From Sphingomonas sp. R-74633 (GTDB taxonomy: Bacteria > Pseudomonadota > Alphaproteobacteria > Sphingomonadales > Sphingomonadaceae): DNA of 64,000 nt. Shown one piece after another: positions 35,456 through 43,447 of the stretch (position 1 is the stretch's first letter; each line of letters starts with the position of its first letter). The notes below the pieces were generated by a model that was given only the letters and a program-made list of their open reading frames with translations, made no database searches and was not told the origin of the DNA. A program made the position numbers and the translations under genes. Where the stretch lies: positions 434,001 to 498,000 of the forward strand of contig NZ_JACCFG010000003.1 in the NCBI RefSeq assembly GCF_013416555.1. Direction: 5' to 3'.

Positions 35456-35800
35456 ATGAAGCAGCTGCTTGGGTTGGCGATCGGTCTGGTCGTGGGCGTC
35501 GCCGTCATATTTTGCGTCAATTGGCTGGGCTCCCGTTTAGCGCTTCCTGACGATTTCATCGCAGACACGCCCCAGGCAGCGACCGTGGGCGGCTGGGCAT
35601 TGGGTGCGCTAGCCGGCGGAGTCGCAGCGGTGCGCGTTGGCGCGTGGCCGGTAAGCGGTTGGATCATCGCACTGATCGCGATCGGCTATGCACTGTCGAC
35701 CAGCCTGATGAGCCCACACCCGTTGTGGATGCAGATCGCGGCGGTGGCGGCACCGTTCCTGGCGGGCGTGGTCGTCTCGGGGATCGCGCGCCCGGCCTAG
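35456..35800 (+). CDS. Four-helix membrane protein of unknown function
   Basis: A 114-residue protein with four predicted transmembrane helices (GLAIGLVVGVAVIFCV, GGWALGALAGGVAAV, GWIIALIAIGYAL, IAAVAAPFLAGVVVSG). The start is ATG 35456 behind GGGGGAAGCGGG. It has no recognised family. Its stop shares CTAG with convergent crtB. Confidence 0.7.
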   Translation: MKQLLGLAIGLVVGVAVIFCVNWLGSRLALPDDFIADTPQAATVGGWALGALAGGVAAVRVGAWPVSGWIIALIAIGYALSTSLMSPHPLWMQIAAVAAPFLAGVVVSGIARPA

Positions 35801-36741
35801 CGCGGGCGCGTCCAGAGCTCGGGATCACGCGGGGCGGGCGGATAGAGGCCCTTGCGGCGCAGCGCCTGCCACCAGGAGCGGGCAATCCAGCGCAGCTTCT
35901 CCAGCCCCGAGGTCGCGACCCGGTGATCCCAGGCATGTTCGCCGCGCGCGCTGACCTTCTTCGCGATGTCGCCATAGATACCGGCGGCGGCGAGCACTGC
36001 CCAAGCCGAGCGGAAACCCAGCGCCGGGGTGCCGGCTCGCGCACTCTCGGCATAGTCGGCAGCGCCAGCCGTGAGCCGGCCCGCGAGCACGGCGAGGCGC
36101 TGGCGGAAGGGCGGCTTCACATGCTGGCCGGGCGGAATGTCCATCTCGGTCAGCCAGTCCTGGGGCAGATAGCAACGCCCCATCCGGTCGTCGGCCTCAA
36201 TGTCGCGGGCGATATTGGCAAGCTGGAAGGCGATGCCGAGGTCGCAGGCCCGGTCGAGCGTCGCTTCATCGTCGGGCGAAACGCCCATGATCACTGCCAT
36301 CAGGCAGCCAACCGCGCCGGCGACATGATAGCAATAGACGTAGAGGTCGCTCTCGTGACGCGGTCCCCATTCGGCAGCATCAAGCGCAAAACCCTCGAGC
36401 ACGTCGCGGATATAGCGGTGCGGCAGGTTCGCTTCGGCCGCGACGATGCGTAGTGCGTCGAAGGCGGGATCGCCGACCCACTGGCCGGCCAGGGCCGCCT
36501 CGGTGAGCAGGCGCATCCGCTCGAGGCCGGCCTGGGCATCGGCCTCGCCTCCCTCATGCCCGTGATCCTGCCCATCGGCGAGATCGTCACAGGCGCGGCA
36601 CCAGGCATAGAGCAGCCACGCACGCTCGCGGGTCTTGCGGTCGAACAATTTGCTGGCAGCCGCGAAGCTGCCTGAGCCGCGCGCAATCGCTTCCTGCGCG
36701 GTCGCGACGAGCGCGGCGCGCGAAGGAAGCAGCCCGCTCAC
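35797..36741 (-). CDS. crtB: Phytoene synthase
   Basis: Joins two geranylgeranyl diphosphates head to head to give phytoene, the first carotenoid. The 314 residues have both aspartate-rich motifs of the trans-isoprenyl synthase fold, RACDDLADGQD (about 47-57) and NIARDIEADDRMGRCYLP, plus the SKLFDRKTR-like helix near the start. It is last in the crtY-crtI operon, with its ATG overlapping the LOG gene stop by 4 nt. Confidence 0.95.
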   Translation of the reverse strand: MSGLLPSRAALVATAQEAIARGSGSFAAASKLFDRKTRERAWLLYAWCRACDDLADGQDHGHEGGEADAQAGLERMRLLTEAALAGQWVGDPAFDALRIVAAEANLPHRYIRDVLEGFALDAAEWGPRHESDLYVYCYHVAGAVGCLMAVIMGVSPDDEATLDRACDLGIAFQLANIARDIEADDRMGRCYLPQDWLTEMDIPPGQHVKPPFRQRLAVLAGRLTAGAADYAESARAGTPALGFRSAWAVLAAAGIYGDIAKKVSARGEHAWDHRVATSGLEKLRWIARSWWQALRRKGLYPPAPRDPELWTRPR

Positions 36742-37322
36742 AGATCGTCGCGCTTCATGCGGACGATCGTCTCGATCGGCTGGGCCGCCGCCATCTTGTC
36801 GAGCAGCCCCTCCAGCGTGGTATCGACGATCAGCATGTTCTGGTGCTGCGGGCGGACAAAGCCGACCTTGCCCATATGCTCCCAGAAATCGACGAGCTTG
36901 TCGTAATAGCCGGCGATGTTGAGCAGGCCGACCGGGTCACTGTGATAGCCGAGCTGGGCCCAGCTCAGCGCCTCCCACAATTCATCCATCGTGCCGGTGC
37001 CGCCGGGCAGGTTGATGAACCCGTCCGACAGTTCGGTGAAGCGCGCCTTGCGCTCGTGCATCGTGCCGACGACCTGGAGCTCGGTGCAGCCGCGATGCGC
37101 GACTTCGGCATTGACCAGCAGCTCGGGGATGATGCCGATCACTTCGCCGCCGGCTTCCAAAGCCGAATCCGCCACCGCGCCCATCAGCCCGAGCTTACCG
37201 CCGCCATAGACGACGCCGATGCCGCGCTCGGCCAGCGTGCGGCCGACATGGCGCGCGGCCTCGATATAGACGGGATCGGCCGGGGTGGCCGAACCGCAAT
37301 AGACTGCGACGCGCTTCATCAC
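36738..37322 (-). CDS. LOG family protein (cytokinin riboside-monophosphate phosphoribohydrolase-type)
   Basis: A 194-residue Rossmann-fold protein with the LOG signature PGGTGTMDELWEAL and the N-terminal VAVYCGSATP. Family members release the base from nucleoside 5'-monophosphates; in bacteria this is often AMP or a cytokinin ribotide. It lies inside the carotenoid operon, 1 nt after the DUF1851 gene and overlapping crtB by 4 nt. A direct role in carotenoid synthesis is not obvious. Confidence 0.93.
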   Translation of the reverse strand: MMKRVAVYCGSATPADPVYIEAARHVGRTLAERGIGVVYGGGKLGLMGAVADSALEAGGEVIGIIPELLVNAEVAHRGCTELQVVGTMHERKARFTELSDGFINLPGGTGTMDELWEALSWAQLGYHSDPVGLLNIAGYYDKLVDFWEHMGKVGFVRPQHQNMLIVDTTLEGLLDKMAAAQPIETIVRMKRDDL

Positions 37323-37323
37323 T

Positions 37324-37767
37324 TCAATCCTTGACCTTCAATTTCACCACGCTGCCGTCCGGAAGATCGCGTGTCTGGCGCTCGATATCGCCCATCGCGC
37401 CGATCAGCTCGTTTACCGGAGGATGCCAGAAGTCATTGGAGGCATAGTCGCCGCGGAGCAAGGCGGGGATCGACAGCGAATAGCAGCGCCCCTCACCCGG
37501 CGGGCCTATCGCGGCGCGCGCACGCTCGACCAAGGCCTCCGCAAGCCAGACCTCGCGCACCTCGGGATCGTTCATATACGCGAACAGCCCCGCTTCATCC
37601 GAGGCGATGCGCTCCAGCGAACGCAATTCAGGATCGAGATACCAGAAGGCTCCCGCCTGGTCGCATACGATCAGATGCCCGAAAGGGCTGACCGCCAGAA
37701 CCGCTTCCGGATCGATGCCCTGCCAGCCCCACCCGTCGCGGACAGCTTCGACCAGCGTAACGGTCAC
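37324..37767 (-). CDS. DUF1851/Tdi1-type domain protein
   Basis: A 147-residue soluble protein with GTG start. It follows the DUF1851 pattern: AVSPFGHLIVCDQAGAFWYLDPELRSLERIA and then LVERARAAIGPPGEGRCYSL. The C-terminal half of this domain is found in Tdi1, the immunity protein to the Tde1 DNase of type VI secretion. No effector is nearby. It is translationally coupled to crtI (GTGA overlap) and to the LOG gene, which is unexpected in a pigment operon. Confidence 0.75.
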   Translation of the reverse strand: MTVTLVEAVRDGWGWQGIDPEAVLAVSPFGHLIVCDQAGAFWYLDPELRSLERIASDEAGLFAYMNDPEVREVWLAEALVERARAAIGPPGEGRCYSLSIPALLRGDYASNDFWHPPVNELIGAMGDIERQTRDLPDGSVVKLKVKD

Positions 37768-39242
37768 TTGCCGTCTCCAAGCATCAGCCCCGCGGTCGCC
37801 TTAGCGCTGCCGACCACACCCGGGATGCCCGCGCCCGGGTGCGTGCCGGCGCCGACGAAGAAGAGATTGTCGATCGCATCGTCGCGATTATGCGTGCGGA
37901 ACCAGGCGCTCTGGGTGAGGATCGGCTCGAGGCTGAACGCCGAGCCGAGATGCGCGGCGAGGTCATCGCGGAAATCAGGCGGGGCGTAGCTGAACTTCGT
38001 GACGATCCGGTCCTTGAGATCGGGGATCAGCCGGCGCTGGACTTCGGCGAGGATCCGCTCCTCGAGGATCGGGCCGACCTCGCTCCAGTCGGCGGGGAAC
38101 TTGCCGAGATGCGGCACCGGGCAAAGCGCATAGAAAGTCGAATGGCCCTCGGGCGCCATTGCGGGATCGCTCGCGCTGGGGTGATGGAGATAGAGCGAGA
38201 AATCCTCGCTCAGCACGCCATTGTCGAAGATGTCCTCGAGCAGCCCCTGATAGCGCGGGCCGAACAGGATCGAATGGTGCGGGATGTTCGGGAAGGTCCC
38301 GCGCAGGCCGAAATGGACGACGAACAGCGAGGGCGAGAAGCGCTTGCGCTGCAGGCTCTGCGCCGCGCGCTGGCTGGAGCGCGAGCCCTTCAACAGGTCG
38401 CGGTAGCTGTGCACCACATCGGCGTTGCAGGCGACGGCATCGACCTGCAGCTCATAGCCGCCCATCGTCCGCACGCCGGTGACGAGATCGCCGAGCGTAT
38501 CGATGCGCGCCACCGGATCGCCGAGCCGGAGCGTGCCGCCCAGCCGCTCGAAATGGCGGACCATACCGGCGATCAGCTGGTTGGTGCCGCCCTCGGCCCA
38601 CCAGACGCCTCCCTTGCGCTCCAACTGGTGGATCAGCGCGTAGATCGAACTCGCGGTCATCGGGTTTCCGCCGACCAGCAGCGTGTGGAACGAGAAGGCC
38701 TGGCGCAGCTTCTCGTTGCGGATGAAGCTGGCGACCTTTGAATAGACCGAGCGCCAGGCGCCATATTTCGCCAGTGCAGGCGCGGCGCGGACCATCGACA
38801 TCACGTCCTGGAACGCGACATGGCCGAGCTTCACATAGCCTTCCTGATAGACGTTGGCGGCATATTCCAGGAAGCGGCCATAGCCGGCGACATCCTGCGG
38901 CTCGAGCCGGGCGATCTCGGCGGCGAGCGCGTGATCGTCATTGGAATAGTTGAAGCGCGTGCCGTCGGGCCAGGAGAGCTGGTAAAAGGGCGTGACGGGT
39001 TTGAGCATCACGTCGTCCGACATGCGGTGGCCGGAAAGCTGCCACAGCTCCTCCAGCGTATCGGGCGCAGTGATCACGGTGGGGCCGGCATCGAAGGTGA
39101 AGCCATCCTTCTCCCAATAATAAGCGCGGCCGCCCGGCTTGTCGCGCGCCTCGAGTACCACGGTATCGACGCCCGCCGATTGCAGCCGGATCGCGAGCGC
39201 AAGCCCGCCTATGCCGGCGCCGACCACTGCGGCGCGCTTCAC
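37764..39242 (-). CDS. crtI: Phytoene desaturase (lycopene-forming)
   Basis: FAD enzyme that introduces four double bases' worth of desaturation into phytoene to give lycopene. The 492 residues start at GTG 39242, overlapping the crtY stop (GTGA), with VVGAGIGGLALAIRLQSAG for FAD binding and GAGTHPGAGIPGVVGSAK near the C-terminus, both CrtI hallmarks. The long open frame upstream of the GTG is crtY antisense and is not part of the protein. Confidence 0.96.
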   Translation of the reverse strand: MKRAAVVGAGIGGLALAIRLQSAGVDTVVLEARDKPGGRAYYWEKDGFTFDAGPTVITAPDTLEELWQLSGHRMSDDVMLKPVTPFYQLSWPDGTRFNYSNDDHALAAEIARLEPQDVAGYGRFLEYAANVYQEGYVKLGHVAFQDVMSMVRAAPALAKYGAWRSVYSKVASFIRNEKLRQAFSFHTLLVGGNPMTASSIYALIHQLERKGGVWWAEGGTNQLIAGMVRHFERLGGTLRLGDPVARIDTLGDLVTGVRTMGGYELQVDAVACNADVVHSYRDLLKGSRSSQRAAQSLQRKRFSPSLFVVHFGLRGTFPNIPHHSILFGPRYQGLLEDIFDNGVLSEDFSLYLHHPSASDPAMAPEGHSTFYALCPVPHLGKFPADWSEVGPILEERILAEVQRRLIPDLKDRIVTKFSYAPPDFRDDLAAHLGSAFSLEPILTQSAWFRTHNRDDAIDNLFFVGAGTHPGAGIPGVVGSAKATAGLMLGDGK

Positions 39243-40402
39243 TTGAACGACTCCCGGATCGCCGAGACGGCGCGGCCTATCGGCACTGGCGGCTTGCCCG
39301 AGACGAGGCGGAGCTGGTCGAACAAAGTGGAATGCCCGGCATAGAAACGCCCGATCAGCTGGGGATCGAGGTGATAGAAACGCTGGAGAATACGGTAACG
39401 CTCCTGGGGTTCGGCGGCCTTGAATAACATGGCGGCGAGCATGCGGTAGAAGCGGCGGCGGCGCCATGTCGATCGTGCGAAATCGTGGAGAAGGCGGTGG
39501 AGCGCCGCGCCGCTCAGGTCGCTCGCAGCGGCGACGAGCGTGGCGGTGCGCACTGCGTCGGGCAGCGCATAGCTGGTGAGTGGGTGAAAGAGCCCGGCGC
39601 GGCTGCCGGCCTTCGCGACCTTGTTGCCGCCGGCCTGCCAATAGGCTTCAAAGTCGCCGCCCATCACCACGGGCAGCGCGCCGCCTTCCTCGCGGACGAT
39701 GCGATCGACGTGCCAGCCGCGCGATTTGGCATAGCCCTCGATCCGGTTTCCCAGAACGGCCGGATCGAGATCGGGGGTGTCGCTGTAATAAGTGTCTTCG
39801 ACGAAGACGCGACAGGCATCGAAGGGCAGTGCGTAGACGAAACGATAGCCATCGAGCTGCTCGACCTTGGCGTCCATGATTATCGGACGCTCCAACCCAT
39901 GCGCTTCGGCCAGTTGCAGCTCGCGGCCATAGAATTTCTGCCAGCCGCAATGGAGCGCGCTCATGTCCGCCGGGCCACGGCAATCGATCACGCCCTTGGC
40001 CTCGATCCGGTCGCCATCGGCGAGGACGACGGCGTTGGGGCTGGCGGCGAGAACCTTGCGCCGCGTCATCACTGCATCTTCAGGCATATCGGCGCGGACG
40101 ACCTGGTCGAGGCGCCGGGACTCGATCGAATAATAGCCCTGGCGCAGCGTGCGCGTCAGTTCGGGAAAGGCGACGTCATAGCTACGCCAGCCATGGCAGA
40201 TCAGTGGCGCGGTGAGCCAGCGATCGGCAGGTGCGACATCGCTGGCAAAGAAGGACCAGAGATGGTTGCCGCCGATCCGGCTGCCGCCCTCGATGATGCG
40301 GACATCGACATCGGGACGGCGCCTGCGCAGCGCCAGCGCGATCAGTCCGCCGGCAAGCCCGCCTCCGACAATCGCGACATCGCAGGAGAGGGTGGCGGGC
40401 AT
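39239..40402 (-). CDS. crtY: Lycopene beta-cyclase
   Basis: Converts lycopene to beta-carotene. The 387 residues have the flavin-binding start DVAIVGGGLAGGLIALALRRR, the FDACRVFVEDTYYSD segment (like the FLEET region of CrtY) and a C-terminal RLVSGKPPVPI. It is the first gene of the operon. With crtI and crtB it is enough for beta-carotene; crtE and crtZ/crtW are not in this window, although two desaturase-family hydroxylases are. Confidence 0.95.
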   Translation of the reverse strand: MPATLSCDVAIVGGGLAGGLIALALRRRRPDVDVRIIEGGSRIGGNHLWSFFASDVAPADRWLTAPLICHGWRSYDVAFPELTRTLRQGYYSIESRRLDQVVRADMPEDAVMTRRKVLAASPNAVVLADGDRIEAKGVIDCRGPADMSALHCGWQKFYGRELQLAEAHGLERPIIMDAKVEQLDGYRFVYALPFDACRVFVEDTYYSDTPDLDPAVLGNRIEGYAKSRGWHVDRIVREEGGALPVVMGGDFEAYWQAGGNKVAKAGSRAGLFHPLTSYALPDAVRTATLVAAASDLSGAALHRLLHDFARSTWRRRRFYRMLAAMLFKAAEPQERYRILQRFYHLDPQLIGRFYAGHSTLFDQLRLVSGKPPVPIGRAVSAIRESFK

Positions 40403-40440
40403 GGTCCTAGGCCTAACCCAGCGATTCGCGCGATTCCAAC

Positions 40441-40474
40441 AAAAATGCCCCTTCCGTACGAGACGGAAGGGGCA
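40441..40474 (-). terminator. Rho-independent terminator after the GST gene
   Basis: Perfect 12-bp stem TGCCCCTTCCGT/ACGGAAGGGGCA with a 5-nt loop, followed by five T on the minus strand. It lies 50 nt downstream of the GST stop and upstream of crtY, so it separates the two minus-strand units. Confidence 0.9.
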
Positions 40475-40525
40475 GGTGTGGCGGGAGCGGCGATGATGCG
40501 GCCGCGCCCGGAGCTTGCGATAGGG

Positions 40526-41140
40526 TCAGGCGGCCTTGAGGAGGGGCCATTCGGCCGCCATTGCGCGCGCCACTGCCGGGCGGGCGCGCAGCCGCTCCCG
40601 GTATGCCGAGAGCACCGGCCAATCGGCGATCGGCACCTTGCTGAACTCGGACCAGTTGAGCACCGCGAGCAGATAGGCATCGGCCACGGTGAAGCGATCG
40701 TCGAGAAATTCGCGGCCCTCAAGATGCTTCGACAGCACCGCGAACGGCTTGGCGTGGCGGGCACGCGCGGCAGCCTGGTCGGCCTCGCCATAGACCTTGC
40801 CGAGGATCGGCATGTAGACCGCCTTGTGCAGCTCGGTGCTGATGAAATTCAGCCAGGCGAGCATCCGGTAATGCGCGTCGGAAAAACCGGTGAAGCTCAG
40901 CGAGCCCTCGGGCGCCAACTCGGCGATATAGGTGAGCACTGCCGGCCCTTCGGTGAGCACGAAGCCGTTCGCAGTCTCGATCGCGGGGACATAGCCCATT
41001 GGCGAGATCTCGGTGAAATCGCGCCCGTCGGGCAGGCGCAGATCCTTGGGCACCTGGACATATTCGGCGTCGAGCCCGGCCTCTTCCAGCGCGATTCGCG
41101 CCGCGAGCGAGCAGGCGAAGGGGGTGAAATAGAGCTTCAT
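40526..41140 (-). CDS. Glutathione S-transferase
   Basis: A 204-residue cytosolic GST of the bacterial beta-like group. The thioredoxin-like N-terminal domain has the conserved YFTPFACSLAARIALEE (catalytic Ser/Cys region near 9-12) and the cis-Pro in MGYVPAIE. The helical C-terminal domain has the N-capping ...FTVADAYLL. The start ATG 41140 follows AAGGGAG. It is divergent from a TetR gene with an operator between them, so it is probably its target in a detoxification response. Confidence 0.93.
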   Translation of the reverse strand: MKLYFTPFACSLAARIALEEAGLDAEYVQVPKDLRLPDGRDFTEISPMGYVPAIETANGFVLTEGPAVLTYIAELAPEGSLSFTGFSDAHYRMLAWLNFISTELHKAVYMPILGKVYGEADQAAARARHAKPFAVLSKHLEGREFLDDRFTVADAYLLAVLNWSEFSKVPIADWPVLSAYRERLRARPAVARAMAAEWPLLKAA

Positions 41141-41158
41141 GGCGAGTCTCCCTTGTAT

Positions 41159-41180
41159 TTTTGTACGATCTCGCACAAAA
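41159..41180. promoter_or_regulatory. Palindromic operator, likely for the adjacent TetR regulator
   Basis: A 22-bp imperfect palindrome with TTTTGT and ACAAAA arms, 18 of 22 positions symmetric. It lies between the divergent GST and TetR genes, 18 nt upstream of the GST ATG. A second, exact 10-bp repeat pair, TATTTTTGTA (41156-41165) and TACAAAAATA (41213-41222), extends into the first codons of the TetR gene. Such sites are typical of TetR self-regulation. Confidence 0.75.
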
Positions 41181-41201
41181 TTGAGTCGGTCAAGGAATTT
41201 A

Positions 41202-41801
41202 ATGCGAAACGATACAAAAATAGCGCCGCGAGGGCGTGGTCGGCCGCGCAAGTTCGACGAGGAAGCGGTGCTGCGCGCCGCGCTCCAGCGCTTCCGCACG
41301 CTCGGCTATTCGAACACTTCGCTCGATGACCTGGCCGAGGCGACCGGCGTGAACCGGCCGAGCCTTTATGCCGCGTTCGGCGACAAGAAGGCGCTGTACC
41401 TGGCCGGGCTCGCCCGCACCCATGCCAGCGTCGATGCGACATTCGCCGCGCTCTACGCCGTCGATTATCCGATGGAGAAGATGCTAAAGGCGCTGTTCCT
41501 CGGGTCGCTCGAAGGCTTCCTGACCGGCGAGGACGGCCCGTCGGGCTGCATCGCGGTCAACACCGCGGCGACCGAGGCGGTTAGCGATCCTGACATTCGC
41601 GCCGCGCTGGCAGCGTTCGTCGCGCTGCAGGACGGGTGGATCGAGAAGCTGATGACGCAGGCGGGCAGCAAGGATCCGCTGGGCGACGCGCAGATCGCCT
41701 CCTCCGTGATCCACTCGCTGAGTACCCGCGCCCGCGCCGGCACGCCGCGCGCCGATCTGATCGCGATCGGCAAGAAGGCGACCGCGCTGCTGCTCGGCTA
41801 G
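41202..41801 (+). CDS. TetR/AcrR family transcriptional regulator
   Basis: A 199-residue repressor. The N-terminal helix-turn-helix reads ALQRFRTLGYSNTSLDDLAEATGVNRPSLYAAFGDKKALY (about 28-66), the standard TetR DNA-binding domain. The ligand domain resembles the TetR_C group often beside oxidative or electrophile stress genes, with PSGCIAVNTAATE. It is divergent from the GST gene. ATG 41202 is preferred over the longer frame, which runs into the operator. Confidence 0.95.
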   Translation: MRNDTKIAPRGRGRPRKFDEEAVLRAALQRFRTLGYSNTSLDDLAEATGVNRPSLYAAFGDKKALYLAGLARTHASVDATFAALYAVDYPMEKMLKALFLGSLEGFLTGEDGPSGCIAVNTAATEAVSDPDIRAALAAFVALQDGWIEKLMTQAGSKDPLGDAQIASSVIHSLSTRARAGTPRADLIAIGKKATALLLG

Positions 41802-42001
41802 CCGACCGCGCGGAGGATCTCGAGCGCGCGCTCCACGTCCTCGTCATCGACCATCACGCGGACGGGGATGAGCAGATACGAGCCGTCGGCGATGCTGGTG
41901 CCCGCATCGAACACGAAGCTGGGGATGTCCTCATCCTCCAGCCGGCCTTGGACGATGAACGCTTCCTGCCGGTCGAACCGGCCGATCTCGACCAATGCCA
42001 T
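41798..42001 (-). CDS. DUF2007 domain small protein
   Basis: A 67-residue protein with the DUF2007 (signal-transducing-like) pattern EIGRFDRQEAFIVQGRLEDEDIPSFVFD and VRVMVDDEDVERALEIL, a ferredoxin-like fold resembling the C-terminal domain of P-II-like proteins. The function is unknown. Its ATG overlaps the stop of the DUF5996 gene (TGATG) and its stop shares CTAG with the TetR gene. Confidence 0.85.
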   Translation of the reverse strand: MALVEIGRFDRQEAFIVQGRLEDEDIPSFVFDAGTSIADGSYLLIPVRVMVDDEDVERALEILRAVG

Positions 42002-42933
42002 CAGACGATCCTTGGCTTGCGCGGCACGCCGGGCGTGCATTCGAGATGGGCGCGGTCCCATTTGCCGAGGTCGGCGGCGGCATCATAGGTGGCATGGAGG
42101 AAGCCGAGCAGCATCGCCTTGGGGTCTTCCGCAGCGCGGACCGAGTCATAGTCGAGCAGCCATTCGCCGAGACCGGTGTCGAAATAGGCAGGTGCCGGGA
42201 CACTGGCGTCGGCATATCCCGCGGGGGCCGGATAGCCATAAGCGTAGAAGGCCGCCTTGGGGAACGCATCGGTACCCGGCCAGAAGCCTGCGCTGGCTTC
42301 CTCATGGCTATAGGCCTCGCAGGTCACCGCATCGGGCAGCCCGGGGAAGCCGCCGGGATGCTTCGGCGCGACTCTGCCCGAGAAGCGGGTGACCGCAAGG
42401 TCGAAGCTGCCCCAGAAGAAATGGACCGGGCTCGCCTTGCCAAGGAAGCCGGTGCGGAATTGCTGGAACACCCGGTCGACCCAGAGCAGCGCCCGGTGGA
42501 AATCGCGCACCGCCTCGCCGTCCCAAGGGCGCTCGGCAGTGTCTTCGGCAAAGGGCAATGCGTCGGGGATTTCGCTCGGCGTGCCGTTGATCTCGACCGG
42601 GGTGCCGAGCGCAGTGAGCGCGGCCATCAGCGCGGCATGGAAATCTGCGATGCTGCCTGCGCCGAGCGGCAGGCTCGCCTCGCCGCCGGTATCGGTCGAG
42701 AGGCGAAGCTCGCCGGCGAGCAGGTCGAGATCGAGCTGAAGCGTCGCCTCCGTGCAAGGGACCGGGCCGGTGGTGAGGCCCCAGGCGGTGGGATAGAGCA
42801 CCACATGCCAGCTATGGTTGAGCCACGGCGTCTGGGCGAGGCGGACCTTGCCGACGATCTGGGTGATCAAATGGAGATGCTGGGCGGTCTCGCGCCAGTG
42901 GGACCAGTCGAGCGGGGGAAGCGCCTGGATCAT
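42001..42933 (-). CDS. DUF5996 family protein
   Basis: A 310-residue soluble protein with the DUF5996 pattern: QALPPLDWSHWRETAQHLHLITQIVGKVRLAQ, NHSWHVVLYPTAWGLTTGP, and HFFWGSFDLAVTRFSGR. The function is unknown; the domain is often next to metal- or stress-related genes. ATG 42933 has AAGG upstream. It is the middle gene of a tldD-CPBP-DUF5996-DUF2007 run on the minus strand. Confidence 0.85.
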   Translation of the reverse strand: MIQALPPLDWSHWRETAQHLHLITQIVGKVRLAQTPWLNHSWHVVLYPTAWGLTTGPVPCTEATLQLDLDLLAGELRLSTDTGGEASLPLGAGSIADFHAALMAALTALGTPVEINGTPSEIPDALPFAEDTAERPWDGEAVRDFHRALLWVDRVFQQFRTGFLGKASPVHFFWGSFDLAVTRFSGRVAPKHPGGFPGLPDAVTCEAYSHEEASAGFWPGTDAFPKAAFYAYGYPAPAGYADASVPAPAYFDTGLGEWLLDYDSVRAAEDPKAMLLGFLHATYDAAADLGKWDRAHLECTPGVPRKPRIV

Positions 42934-42943
42934 GACCTTGCCT

Positions 42944-43447
42944 CTAGCCGATCGGCCCGGCGAACAACAGCTTCCACGCCGCAACCATGAGCCAGTGCGT
43001 GGCGACGCAAGGCCAGATGCTGCCGGTCGCGCGGTAGAGGCGGACGAGCAGCGCGCCGAGCGCCGCGGCGATGGTCAGGAAGCGCCAATCGAGGAAGATT
43101 TCCGACCAGGGCGGACCGAAGGTTAGTGCCTGGAAGGGGTGCCAAGCGACGAAGATCGCGATCGCCAGCGCCCACTGCCATGCTGGAAACGGCTGATGGG
43201 GCGGCGGGACGAGCAACGCGCGGAAGACCAGTTCCTCGCCCAGGGCGGGCACGAACATCAAGCCGAAGAAGAAGCCGAGCCAGCGCACATCAAATGGCAT
43301 CGGATCGAACCGGGCCAGCCCAGTGACGAAGGCGAGCACCGCAATAAGAGAAAGGCCCCAGAGCAGCTCGCGCGCGACTACCCTCCAGCCGCGCGAATCG
43401 GGCCAGGTGGTGAGCGCCGCGTGCAGGCGACGCCCCGCCCGGTTCAC
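42944..43447 (-). CDS. CPBP family intramembrane metalloprotease
   Basis: A 167-residue membrane protein with about five helices and the CPBP (Abi) motifs: GEELVFRALL (EExxxR), the FxxxH motif in FVAWHPFQA and a third histidine in ATHWLMVA. Family members are Rce1-like intramembrane proteases, linked to prenyl-protein processing in eukaryotes and to bacteriocin self-immunity in bacteria. The start is GTG 43447, overlapping the tldD stop by 4 nt. Confidence 0.9.
   Translation of the reverse strand: MNRAGRRLHAALTTWPDSRGWRVVARELLWGLSLIAVLAFVTGLARFDPMPFDVRWLGFFFGLMFVPALGEELVFRALLVPPPHQPFPAWQWALAIAIFVAWHPFQALTFGPPWSEIFLDWRFLTIAAALGALLVRLYRATGSIWPCVATHWLMVAAWKLLFAGPIG

Noticed and set aside
37324..37767. 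Type VI secretion immunity locus
   Set aside because: The DUF1851 domain is present, but no effector, VgrG or T6SS gene lies nearby, so an immunity role is not supported.
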